This document shows positions 1 to 7,891 of a stretch of 25,646 nucleotides of DNA, piece by piece (position 1 is the first letter of the stretch; each line of letters starts with the position of its first letter). The stretch covers positions 1 through 25,646 of the IMG/VR virus record IMGVR_UViG_3300044858_001362; one strand, written 5' to 3'. The notes beneath the pieces are model-generated. The model saw only the letters and a list, made by a program, of their open reading frames with translations, had not been told where the DNA came from and did no database searches. The translations under genes were made by a program, and so were the position numbers. The stretch is from a virus.

Positions 1-88
1 GACGAAGCGTATGTGCGTCAAGGTTTGGAGATATACTCGTTAGAGATGTAAGTTTATCCATACTTACCATTAATACATAATTACTCAT
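1..88 (-). CDS. Probable head-tail connector (DUF6712-like), 5' part only
   Basis: An ATG at 88 opens a frame that runs off the left edge (29 full codons visible). It begins 3 bases after the portal stop codon. The visible start reads MSNYVLMVSMDKLTS and then ISPNLDAHTLR. The pattern of a short beta lead, 'LT.IS.N.D...L', is what I recall from small head-tail connector proteins (DUF6712 type) of Bacteroidota phages, which often follow the portal or capsid genes. Such proteins would sit as a ring under the portal and join it to the tail. Translation could instead begin at an internal ATG (codon 7 or 10). With only 29 residues the family call is an inference from motif and position; that it is a real gene is more certain. 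Confidence 0.5.
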   Translation of the reverse strand, partial: MSNYVLMVSMDKLTSLTSISPNLDAHTLR

Positions 89-91
89 ATT

Positions 92-1480
92 TTATATTGT
101 TTCTATTTCTTCTTCACCTAAATACGCAGAACATTCTTCTTCTGTTAAACCATATCCTGATTTTAACATTTGTTTTGCCATATCTCTTGTTATTTTATTT
201 TTGGAATATTCCCTAATAATTCTCATAAGGTTTTGATATTCTCTGCCACTCAACTTTTTAAGATTATCATTAATTGACATTTCTGTCTCACTACCAGGTT
301 GTGGTAATGTTGATGTAACCTCTCCCGCTTTTGGTGCGACACCAATTTCACTACCTGTATCTTCAATATCCAAAATAGGGTTTTGTTCTAATACCAATTT
401 AACTTTAACCTTTGTCTTAATAAATATCATTCTTTCTAACTCACCCAAAATTAATCTTTGAACTGGCTTACAAGATGTATTGATAAAGTGATTATAAGAT
501 ACTAATATCTCATCTTTGTTGCTACCTAATCCTGTTGCTCCTGCTTCTCTAATACCTAATAGTAATGGAGATGTAATTTGATGTGCGGTTATAATATTTT
601 GTGTCACCTGTGATGTTATATTCTCATATAGACCATCTGTTGTTGATGGTGTAATAACATCTACCTGTGGTTTCTGTTCGCTGCTTTCAATAAAGTTTAA
701 GAAGAACTTTTGTCCGTTTGTTCCACCATATATACTTCTTAACTTATCCATTATATCTTGCCTCTCTGTTGCTGGCGGTATTTCTCCCACCAAACTTAAA
801 GCCATAGATGGTGTTAAATTACTTTGTATAGATGATAGATGATGATTAACAACCTCTACCGCTAATTGTAATGATGGGACTGCTGATATATAAGTTGGGT
901 AACCATAATAGAATTGTCCGTTGGGTTCATAATCTTTGTAGTAATAGTATTGTCTTGCGTCTGTTGTATTTTCCATATTGAACGCAGCAACTCTAATTGG
1001 TTTATATCTTTGGTCTCTATACCTATCCCAATTCTCACTAAAATAAAAATCTCTTACAATATCATCTTCACCCGCTTTACCACTTCTCCACTTATCTACT
1101 GGTGTATGATAAAAGTGTGCTATACCACCATCGTTTGAACGAATTACTTGAAGACCAAATGAACCTAACACCACATAATCTTTTACCAATTTCTTATACA
1201 AAGAATATATATCCTCTGTTGGATTAGCAAACATAATTAATTCCTGATGTGCTGGGTCTTCTGTTGTAAGTTCCTTTCCTTGTATCCCGTATATCTTTGA
1301 TTGTAGACACGCTCTATGAACGGGAACATTTTGAAAAAATACTTGAAATGAACTATATAAATTATTTGTCTCACCGTATTTTACATAGGGTTCGTTACGC
1401 AAAATCTCCACATATTGTGGTAGCCTTGCTGCTCCATCAAATTGGAACGCTTCTAATGTTACTTTATTAGTTTTACTCAT
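92..1480 (-). CDS. Portal protein
   Basis: A 462-residue protein of normal portal length. Portals form the dodecameric ring at the packaging vertex, through which TerL drives DNA and to which the tail attaches. Supporting segments are NVPVHRACLQSK at about 51-62 (helical wing region), FYHTPVDKWR at 123-132, and the stretch at about 285-335 with 'ITSQVTQNIITAHQITSPLLLGI' followed by GLGSNKDEILVSYNHF, which is typical of portals in Bacteroidota phages and prophages (the 'P-L-L-G-i ... G-L-G-s' signature). The C-terminal 60 residues (MSINDNLKKL onward, ending in an acidic tail) form a helical extension with 'GYGLTEEECSAYLG'. It lies far from the terminase genes and downstream of the fibre genes, which is unusual. 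The start is preceded by AT-rich sequence with no Shine-Dalgarno motif. Confidence 0.85.
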   Translation of the reverse strand: MSKTNKVTLEAFQFDGAARLPQYVEILRNEPYVKYGETNNLYSSFQVFFQNVPVHRACLQSKIYGIQGKELTTEDPAHQELIMFANPTEDIYSLYKKLVKDYVVLGSFGLQVIRSNDGGIAHFYHTPVDKWRSGKAGEDDIVRDFYFSENWDRYRDQRYKPIRVAAFNMENTTDARQYYYYKDYEPNGQFYYGYPTYISAVPSLQLAVEVVNHHLSSIQSNLTPSMALSLVGEIPPATERQDIMDKLRSIYGGTNGQKFFLNFIESSEQKPQVDVITPSTTDGLYENITSQVTQNIITAHQITSPLLLGIREAGATGLGSNKDEILVSYNHFINTSCKPVQRLILGELERMIFIKTKVKVKLVLEQNPILDIEDTGSEIGVAPKAGEVTSTLPQPGSETEMSINDNLKKLSGREYQNLMRIIREYSKNKITRDMAKQMLKSGYGLTEEECSAYLGEEEIETI

Positions 1481-1487
1481 ATACTTT

Positions 1488-1516
1488 AATATATGTAATT
1501 AGTCGTTTATCGTCAA
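1488..1516 (-). promoter_or_regulatory. Possible sigma70-like promoter before the portal gene
   Basis: In the 70-base gap before the portal, the minus strand reads TTGACG (1516-1511), 17 bases, then TATATT (1493-1488). That is five of six matches to each half of a sigma70 promoter with ideal spacing. The start of transcription would fall at about 1481, almost on the portal ATG (1480), so the message would be nearly leaderless. Against it, Bacteroidota vegetative promoters normally carry TAnnTTTG at -7, which is absent here, and AT-rich DNA yields chance matches. Confidence 0.3.
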
Positions 1517-1561
1517 TATTTCACCAATCTTATTCAATTTCTTTTCAATATTAGTCGTTTG
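1499..1561. repeat. 11-base direct repeat flanking the 101-residue gene's stop and the portal leader
   Basis: On the minus strand AAACGACTAAT occurs twice. One copy spans the last codons and stop of the 101-residue gene (about 1559-1549); the other lies just before the portal (about 1508-1498). The gap between them holds no start codon but has an open frame reading IEKKLNKIGEILTIND then stop, which also ends in a TAA inside the second repeat. This could be a small duplication scar or a remnant of a lost 3' end. It is short enough to be chance. Confidence 0.4.
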
Positions 1562-1856
1562 TAAACCATTCTAATGTGTCTTCGTCCCAATAATAAAAGT
1601 TTCCGTCTGTTGGATATGGTATTGGTGCTTCCCATATACAAGTGTCTTCGTTCAATATCCAACTACTATATGGTTGTTGTGTATAGAACGCGTCTCTTTC
1701 TCTGTCGTATATCATTCCAATACCTGCGTAATTTTTTCTTATTCTATTATTATAAGATGTTTGTATCCACTCACCTTCTATTTGTTCTATAAAATCTTGT
1801 TCTGCTACTATAACTTGAACTACTAAATTATTTTCTATTTTTGCGTAATGAGACAT
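1551..1856 (-). CDS. Small conserved phage protein of the 'MSHYAKIENN' type
   Basis: A 101-residue acidic, Trp/Tyr-rich protein. The opening MSHYAKIENNLVVQVIVAEQ, the middle NYAGIGMIYDRERDAF, and the end SSWILNEDTCIWEAPIPYP followed by WDEDTLEW match a small protein I recall as widespread in T4-like cyanophages and other aquatic phages, whose function is not established. The usual form carries an extra segment (a 'GNVHYG...' stretch) between the first and second motif; here QTSYNNRIRKNYAG joins them directly, so this is a short version. It follows the fibre and glycine-rich genes with a 10-base gap, which fits a role in tail-fibre assembly or in the virion, but that is inference only. Confidence 0.7.
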   Translation of the reverse strand: MSHYAKIENNLVVQVIVAEQDFIEQIEGEWIQTSYNNRIRKNYAGIGMIYDRERDAFYTQQPYSSWILNEDTCIWEAPIPYPTDGNFYYWDEDTLEWFTND

Positions 1857-1866
1857 ATTAATTAAT

Positions 1867-2730
1867 TTAAGCGTTGTAAAATGAACTACTTAAAAAAGTA
1901 TGAACTGTAAAAGAACCACTTGTAGTTACTATTCCACCAGAACCAACTTGTGTTCCTGGATATTTTATTATTGCTATACCACTACCACCTGACCTTCCAA
2001 CAACATTTGTATTTGCTCCCATTCCTCCACCACCACCACCTGTGTTAATTTCACCTGCTGTCGCGTTGGTTGTGTTATTTACTGTTCCACCTAATCCACC
2101 ACCACCTGGTCCTCCTGGTGTTAATATTGCTGTCGCTCCACCACCTCCGCCACCACCTGCGTAAAATGTTCCATAGAATAAACTACCTGAACCACCTGGT
2201 CCTCCTTGTGATAATGTTATTCCTCCTCTTTGTCCTACTTGACTTGCTCCACCTCCGCCACCTCCATTTGAACCACCTGCTGCTGAACCTGTCGCTCCGT
2301 TGTTTCCATATATTATTGGAAAGTTTGATGGTATATTTCCTAATCCTGCCCAACCTCCGTTTCTTGTGCTTGCTCTGTGTTCACCGCCACCTGAACCACC
2401 ATTTTTACCGAAGGGCCCTGTTCCTGATAAACCACCTCCGCCACCACCACCGCCTGTTGCTGTGATTTGACCGAATAAACTATTGTTTCCGTTTCCACCT
2501 GGTTGGCTCATAGCACCTACTCCACCTGCTCCAATAATAACTGTGTATGTTGAACCTGAAATTACATTTGTAAATCCATTAAGGAAACCTCCGCCTCCTC
2601 CACCACCAGCACCATTAGTTGATGACGCACCGCCACCACCTACAAGTAGATATTCAACTTGATAAGAACCTGCGGGATAGAATGAACCACTACCTTCACC
2701 TTCCCAAAAACTAATTGGATTATAATTCAT
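1867..2730 (-). CDS. Glycine-rich tail adhesin candidate
   Basis: A 287-residue protein, about one third glycine, with many runs of four to eight Gly. It opens with a short beta segment (VEYLLVGGGGA at about 25-35), continues as Gly-rich loops broken by hydrophobic beta stretches (TVIIGAGGVG), and closes with GGSGIAIIKYPG and SGSFTVHTF. This layout matches the glycine-rich domain family (Gly_rich_2 type) found on many phage tail tips. The poly-Gly runs recall the polyglycine helix bundle of gp38-type adhesins of T-even-like phages, which bind the host receptor. Its ATG overlaps the fibre stop as TAATG, so the two are probably translated together, like gp37-gp38. The structural parallel is inference; no receptor can be named. 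Confidence 0.6.
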   Translation of the reverse strand: MNYNPISFWEGEGSGSFYPAGSYQVEYLLVGGGGASSTNGAGGGGGGGFLNGFTNVISGSTYTVIIGAGGVGAMSQPGGNGNNSLFGQITATGGGGGGGGLSGTGPFGKNGGSGGGEHRASTRNGGWAGLGNIPSNFPIIYGNNGATGSAAGGSNGGGGGGASQVGQRGGITLSQGGPGGSGSLFYGTFYAGGGGGGGATAILTPGGPGGGGLGGTVNNTTNATAGEINTGGGGGGMGANTNVVGRSGGSGIAIIKYPGTQVGSGGIVTTSGSFTVHTFLSSSFYNA

Positions 2731-5700
2731 TAGATAAAGTTTTTAACATTATTCATATATAAATTATTACTATCAACTGATATTAAACTTACAACATCAA
2801 CTGCTGTTGCTCCTGTTGTTGGGACATAAAATGAACCTGATGGTTGTTTAATATTATTACTAAATGTTATTGTTCCTGTTCCTCCATTAGACACAACAAG
2901 ATTTATTGTTTGACCTGGTGTAATGTTAGACGCTGATACAAATGTATCAACCCCTGTTGGTAATGATAGTGTGAAGAAATTACCATTATTTAAGTTTAAT
3001 GAAGCTGTATTAGATGTGATTGTTAAACTATTAACTACACCATAAACAGAACCAGATATTTTTAATGAACCTGTAATATTTTCACTATTTGGGTCAAACA
3101 ATAATGAACCTGTAATTCTTGTAGCACCTTGTGTGATTAATGAACCTGTGATGGTTGTTGAACCTTGTAAAGTATTAGAACCTGTTATAGTTGTAGCACC
3201 TCTTAAAGTATTAGAACCAGACATAGATATTGAACCACTCATTACAACTATCGCAGGATTTGATATAAGTAATGAACCTGTAACTCTTGTAATACCATCT
3301 AATGTATTAGAACCTGTAATTTGATTTACACCTCTTAATACATTAGAACCTGATGACGCTAATGAACCTGTTATTGATTGACTACCTGATATAATTAAAC
3401 TACCTGTAATTGATTGTATAGTAGCAATAGAACCTGTTGTAATTAAACCTGCCCCTGATATTGATGGTGATGTTCCTGATGAACCTGATGTTCCACTTGT
3501 TCCTGTTCCACCACTCGTTCCTGATGTTCCATCACTTCCTGATGAACCTGATGTTCCACTTGTTCCTGGAACACCTGTCTCACCCCAACTAATCGCAGTC
3601 CAATCTACATCTGGATTTGAGGTAAAGGTTGTCCCTTGTGTTACAAATCTAAATCCTGTTGATGATATTGTTGAACCTGATAAAGTTATTCCCCCAAAAA
3701 TACCACCAGTACTTAACACATTATAAGCTACCGTATAATTTGATGAACCAAATGGTTCTGCGAACACAACATCATAATATAAACCATCACTTCCTCCTCC
3801 TAATGGATAAATTACCCAACCAGATGTTGAATTAACATTTCCTGCTTTTGAACTTAAACCAATACCATCTGCTCCACTCGTTCCTGATGAACCTGATGTT
3901 CCGTTAGAACCTGATGTTCCACTTGTTCCATCACTACCTGAACTACCTGAACTACCTGATGTTCCTGATGTTCCATCTGTTCCGTTAGAACCTGATGTTC
4001 CACTTGTTCCATCACTACCTGAACTACCTGATGTTCCACTTGTTCCATCACTACCTGAACTACCTGATGTTCCTGATGTTCCTGATGTTCCTGATGGTGT
4101 TGTTGTGATTATAAATAATATTTGGTCGTTATTATTAAACTCGTATGTTGATGAAACTAATGTTACAGGATAAGACCAATAACTTGTATTGTCTGTTGAT
4201 GTTCCAATATCCCATACTTGTATATTACCTTGAACTGATTTATCTTGTAATGTAATTCTTGAACCACTCTTTAAGTTTCCTAAAAATATATCAAGATTAT
4301 CACCTTGTTGGTCTAAATCACTTACATTAATTTCTGTTGAACCTGATTGTGTTGCGTTATTCCAAATAATATGACCTGATAATGGGTCACCACTTGTTAT
4401 ACTTGTCTTCGCTTGATAGTTGAAGAATGAGTTTGATATACCTGATGAACCTGATGTTCCATCTGTTCCATTAGAACCTGATGTTCCTGATGTTCCTGAT
4501 GTTGCTGCGGTATATGATGTTCCGTTAATTGTTAATGAACCTGATATATTAACTGAACCTGTAAAGTTTGAATTATTATTACTATCAATATGTAAAGCGT
4601 TTCTCCTTGTTGTCGCTGATGTTCCTGTTCCTACAACAAACACTGCTTCATTTGAACTTTCTTGTAATGAACCTGTTGCGTTCCAACGACCAACAAATGT
4701 TGAACCACCCGCTGATATACCTGTATTAGAACCTGTTACAATCAATCCATTACCATATATTAATGTTGAATATAGTGATGTATTGTTTGAACCTGTTATT
4801 TCTAATGAAACACTATTATTTATACCACCAATTAAAGTATCACCAACACTTCTAACGACATTTGTTGCGGGGTTTCCTCCATAATTTATTGTTTGATTTT
4901 GACCTAATATTAAGTTTCTATTGAAAGTGGTATTATTTGCTGAACCTGTATGATAATAGGTATTATTAATTGTTAAACCACCCGCTAATATATTATTTAC
5001 AGAATTAATAGATGAACTAATATGATTATATGTAATACTATTCATCACTATATTATTAGTAAATGTTGGTCTTACTGTAAATGGTGTGGTATTTGCGTTA
5101 TGTGTTATAACATTACTAATGTTATTATTTTGTGCGTTCATAGAACCACTCGCTAAAACAAGATTGAATGTTCCACCATTAATAATATTATTAGTAATTT
5201 GTGGTTCGCCTCCCCCTAATGACGATGTGGTGAAGAATAAAGTCATATTCCCACCTTGAATAGTATTATTATTCATTATCGGTCTTAATATTGAACCTGT
5301 ATTTAATGTTGGTATTGTTGAAAGAATATTTCCATTACCATTAATATACCCATATCTTCCTTGTGGCCCTAATGTGTCTAATCTTGTTGCGTTTGTTAAA
5401 ATATTATTTGAACCTGATATAACTATTGAACCTGTTAAGTTTGCTGCGTTTGGAGAACCACTACCACCCATTATAACATTTGATTGTGAAATAGGACTTG
5501 ACCCTGTAATATTAAATTGAACCGACCCACTCCTATTTGCTTCACTTTGTATTGTAATTAAACCACCATTAAGTGTATTACCAATTAATGAACCTGATAA
5601 TGTTGTGTCTCCATTAACTCTTAATGAACCTGTAATATCAACACCATACTTAAAGTTTGATTTTTTCCATATATCCATATTACCATTAGGAGTAAAGGCT

Positions 5701-7250
5701 ATCGCCGTATCACTACCTGATGGGTTACTACCATTACCTAATATCATAGGTGTCATTACACCAGGATATTCAGGTGAATATGAGTTTGCTGCCATACCTA
5801 TATATGTAAGACCAGCTGAATAACCTTCTTCTGTGAATATTCTAAATGATGTAAATACATTTGTTGTGTCTCCTGTTGATGTTAAAATATTATAATCACC
5901 AAATTGTATCCCTTCATCTTTATTTTGTCCTCTCAACACATATCCGTATCCTGTTGTAGCAACAAATCCTCTATCACTAATAACACCATTTGATTTAACA
6001 CTACCTGTCACATAAAAAATATCATACATCAAACCAGTAAATGTATATGTTGCTCCACTCGTTGTTGTTCCTGCTGATAAAGTTAATTCTAAATAAGTCC
6101 CAAAATTAACTCCTGTGATTGTTGCGTTTGTAACACCTGGTCCATTTACTGTAACACCACTAAATCCATTATTATTCCACTCGTCAAATATAAAACTATC
6201 AAAGTTTGAAAAGTCAGCACCTAATATATTATTACCACCTGGTGCTACATTACTAACTAAAACTATTTGATTTTTAGTTGTGTCTAATGTTAATCCACCA
6301 TTTATTTCTTGATTTGATGTTAATGAACCTGTGGTGATTAAACCATCTCTATTAACACTACCTGTAACCACTGCCACACCATTAACCAATAACTCACCCT
6401 GAACTTGAACTGAACCTGATAATATTTGTTTATCACTTAATTCATCTCCAAATTGGTTTGAACCTGATGAATATATAACTGACGCTGTCTCGTATATCGT
6501 TTCAAGATAATTGAATGACGCGGAGTTTGCTGTAATTGTTCCTGTTACATTTAATGAACCACTTACATCTAAATCTCTTAACGCTGTAATTGTTCCATCT
6601 GTATAGTTTGCTTTATTTTGGAAACCAAACATCGCAGGGTAACTATCAGTTGGGTCATTAACATATATTGCTGGTCCTTTCGTCCAACCACTAACACCAC
6701 CACTTGATGGGTCAGCTGAATATCCAATTTCATCGTTTGTTGCTACAACATTATTAAATATTGCTAATGGGTTCAAACCTGCGCTTAATGTAGGTGTATT
6801 TACATTAATAGTAGTTGACCTAATAGTAGCACTACCACCTGAACCTGAAACTAATAAACGAGGTTGTCTTGTTCCACCAGTATCCATATTACTAATCAAC
6901 ATCTGTCCGTTTAAGTTAATATCATATTGACCTGAACCTGACACATTTAATGAACCTGTAATTCTTGTTGTTCCATTTACATCTAATGAACCTGTTATTG
7001 TTTGGTTTCCTATAAATGTATTTGAACCTGTCGTTGCGAAAGAACCTGTGTTTGTAAATGATACAGGTAGTCCGTTCACTAAAAACGAACCTGATATATT
7101 AACCGTATTTGTTGATACTTGAATAGGTATGTTATTACCCAAACCATCTTGTAATGATTGTGTTGTTGCGGTTACACCTGTTGTGCTGTCCGCCAACTTT
7201 ATTAAACCTTGATAGGTCTGTGATATATTATTACCGAATAATGTGCTCAT
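2730..7250 (-). CDS. Giant tail fibre with collagen-like GTSG blocks
   Basis: A 1506-residue fibre-type protein. The N-terminus (MSTLFGNNISQTYQGLIKLAD, then LQDGLGNNIPIQVSTN) resembles virion-attachment domains of fibres in related phages. Residues about 60-300 and 1265-1410 carry repeated 'ITGSLxVNG' beta turns, the pattern of triple-stranded beta fibres. Residues about 590-860 are Asn-rich with repeated NNI/NNT motifs, suggesting a parallel beta helix. Three collagen-like blocks of GTSG/GSSG/GSDG triplets lie at about 916-938, 1051-1128 and 1228-1262, separated by two compact beta domains. The C-terminus (ITFSNNIKQPSGSFYVPT ... NNVKNFI) resembles fibre-end domains. It probably forms a long trimeric fibre for host contact. 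Its start lies 8 bases after the upstream 190-residue gene. The beta-helix call is pattern recognition, not a fold prediction. Confidence 0.75.
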   Translation of the reverse strand: MSTLFGNNISQTYQGLIKLADSTTGVTATTQSLQDGLGNNIPIQVSTNTVNISGSFLVNGLPVSFTNTGSFATTGSNTFIGNQTITGSLDVNGTTRITGSLNVSGSGQYDINLNGQMLISNMDTGGTRQPRLLVSGSGGSATIRSTTINVNTPTLSAGLNPLAIFNNVVATNDEIGYSADPSSGGVSGWTKGPAIYVNDPTDSYPAMFGFQNKANYTDGTITALRDLDVSGSLNVTGTITANSASFNYLETIYETASVIYSSGSNQFGDELSDKQILSGSVQVQGELLVNGVAVVTGSVNRDGLITTGSLTSNQEINGGLTLDTTKNQIVLVSNVAPGGNNILGADFSNFDSFIFDEWNNNGFSGVTVNGPGVTNATITGVNFGTYLELTLSAGTTTSGATYTFTGLMYDIFYVTGSVKSNGVISDRGFVATTGYGYVLRGQNKDEGIQFGDYNILTSTGDTTNVFTSFRIFTEEGYSAGLTYIGMAANSYSPEYPGVMTPMILGNGSNPSGSDTAIAFTPNGNMDIWKKSNFKYGVDITGSLRVNGDTTLSGSLIGNTLNGGLITIQSEANRSGSVQFNITGSSPISQSNVIMGGSGSPNAANLTGSIVISGSNNILTNATRLDTLGPQGRYGYINGNGNILSTIPTLNTGSILRPIMNNNTIQGGNMTLFFTTSSLGGGEPQITNNIINGGTFNLVLASGSMNAQNNNISNVITHNANTTPFTVRPTFTNNIVMNSITYNHISSSINSVNNILAGGLTINNTYYHTGSANNTTFNRNLILGQNQTINYGGNPATNVVRSVGDTLIGGINNSVSLEITGSNNTSLYSTLIYGNGLIVTGSNTGISAGGSTFVGRWNATGSLQESSNEAVFVVGTGTSATTRRNALHIDSNNNSNFTGSVNISGSLTINGTSYTAATSGTSGTSGSNGTDGTSGSSGISNSFFNYQAKTSITSGDPLSGHIIWNNATQSGSTEINVSDLDQQGDNLDIFLGNLKSGSRITLQDKSVQGNIQVWDIGTSTDNTSYWSYPVTLVSSTYEFNNNDQILFIITTTPSGTSGTSGTSGSSGSDGTSGTSGSSGSDGTSGTSGSNGTDGTSGTSGSSGSSGSDGTSGTSGSNGTSGSSGTSGADGIGLSSKAGNVNSTSGWVIYPLGGGSDGLYYDVVFAEPFGSSNYTVAYNVLSTGGIFGGITLSGSTISSTGFRFVTQGTTFTSNPDVDWTAISWGETGVPGTSGTSGSSGSDGTSGTSGGTGTSGTSGSSGTSPSISGAGLITTGSIATIQSITGSLIISGSQSITGSLASSGSNVLRGVNQITGSNTLDGITRVTGSLLISNPAIVVMSGSISMSGSNTLRGATTITGSNTLQGSTTITGSLITQGATRITGSLLFDPNSENITGSLKISGSVYGVVNSLTITSNTASLNLNNGNFFTLSLPTGVDTFVSASNITPGQTINLVVSNGGTGTITFSNNIKQPSGSFYVPTTGATAVDVVSLISVDSNNLYMNNVKNFI
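3467..3569 (-). repeat. Collagen-like GTSG repeat block (C-terminal)
   Basis: Nucleotide repeat in the fibre gene made of 9-base units reading Gly-Thr-Ser or Gly-Ser-Ser on the minus strand; about 34 codons with one GGTG interruption. It links a compact beta domain to the C-terminal ITGSL region. Confidence 0.85.
3866..4098 (-). repeat. Main collagen-like GTSG repeat block with a perfect 50-base duplication
   Basis: About 78 codons of Gly-x-Ser/Gly-x-Asp triplets. Within it, the 50 bases at 3901-3950 recur without change at 3982-4031, an offset of 81 bases or 27 codons. Perfect identity at third codon positions points to a recent in-frame duplication rather than selection on the protein alone. 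A shorter further copy begins just after 4031. Confidence 0.9.
4439..4503 (-). repeat. Collagen-like GTSG repeat block (N-terminal)
   Basis: Shortest of the three Gly-x-Ser blocks in the fibre gene, about 22 codons, including one GTDG and one GSNG unit. It joins the ITGSL/'SLTINGTSYT' region to the first compact beta domain (SFFNYQAKTS...). Confidence 0.85.
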
Positions 7251-7258
7251 AGTATATT

Positions 7259-7831
7259 TTAATTATAAATTGGATATGGGTCTTCCCAATTAAAGTTTGC
7301 GAATTGCCAATTAACATTTGCTTCGTTCCAAACTAATGGGTCTCTACAAATACCAGGGTCGTAATACACAACCATTATTGCTTCATCATTAGGACTTATG
7401 TAGGATATAAAACAAGTTGGGTCATTATAAACTACCGCCTCGCTAAAAGGGTTGTCGTCTATATATTCAGTAAAACAAATCTCTTCTTGTGGGACAATTC
7501 CCAATCCTGTTTCTACCATACTATTTGAAAGTAATGGGTCAAGATTTGTAGAACTAACCTGGTCGTATATAGTATATCTATATTGACCTTGTTGTAAATG
7601 AATATTACAGGTTGAACCTGTTAATACTTCTGGATTTAATGGGTAAGATGTAAATGTAAATGTATCATACCTACCTGCGTGTGGAACTGTTGCGTTAAAA
7701 GGAATAAAGTATTTCTTTTCCTTTGTCTCCAAATTAGTTAAGACCCACAGGTAATTAGGATTATTTAATTCACTTTCATTACTTACCGTAACATCACAAG
7801 AGTTTAACGCGTTAATATTTAAGTGTAACAT
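7259..7831 (-). CDS. Hypothetical virion-associated protein
   Basis: A 190-residue protein I cannot assign. The N-terminal half (LHLNINALNSCDVTVSNES, then NYLWVLTNLETKEKKYFIP, then TGSTCNIHLQQGQYRYTIYDQ) reads as a beta sandwich. The C-terminal half is acidic and ends in a Trp/Asn-rich motif (WNEANVNWQFANFNWED) that I recall from uncharacterised proteins beside tail-fibre genes in similar phages. No signal peptide or membrane segment is seen. It is the first gene after the intrinsic terminator at 7842-7870 and lies 8 bases before the giant fibre, so it may be a fibre base or attachment protein. That role is inferred only from position. Confidence 0.7.
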   Translation of the reverse strand: MLHLNINALNSCDVTVSNESELNNPNYLWVLTNLETKEKKYFIPFNATVPHAGRYDTFTFTSYPLNPEVLTGSTCNIHLQQGQYRYTIYDQVSSTNLDPLLSNSMVETGLGIVPQEEICFTEYIDDNPFSEAVVYNDPTCFISYISPNDEAIMVVYYDPGICRDPLVWNEANVNWQFANFNWEDPYPIYN

Positions 7832-7841
7832 ATCTAATTAT

Positions 7842-7870
7842 AAAAAAGGGCGGAACTATCGCTCCACCCT
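7842..7870 (-). terminator. Rho-independent terminator after the probable tail tube gene
   Basis: On the minus strand an 8-base stem (AGGGTGGA pairing with TCCGCCCT, one G-U pair) with an 8-base loop is followed directly by six T. The stem arms are 7863-7870 and 7847-7854; the T run is 7847-7842, sharing one T with the arm. It lies 21 bases past the stop of the 188-residue gene and ends 10 bases before the next ATG. It would cut off transcripts of the highly expressed capsid and tube genes while letting some read through to the fibre and portal genes. Confidence 0.8.
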
Positions 7871-7891
7871 ATTTGTGTTTTTATTTTTTTA

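Noticed and set aside
914-1138. Plus-strand open frame with hydrophobic N-terminus opposite the portal
   Set aside because: It lies fully inside the portal gene, and its hydrophobic look comes from reverse-complemented Tyr/Asp/Asn codons.
1502-1549. Short frame IEKKLNKIGEILTIND between the 101-residue gene and the portal
   Set aside because: It has no ATG and is cut by a TAG inside the upstream gene; at most it is a remnant.
2070-2465. Long plus-strand open frame opposite the glycine-rich gene
   Set aside because: Its Leu/His-rich product is the antisense of poly-Gly codons; composition is unlike any protein and it has no leader.
4420-4884. Plus-strand open frame with repeated 'EPDVPDVP' motifs
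   Set aside because: It is the antisense of the GTSG/TGS repeats of the fibre gene, which lack stops in that frame because of repeat codons.
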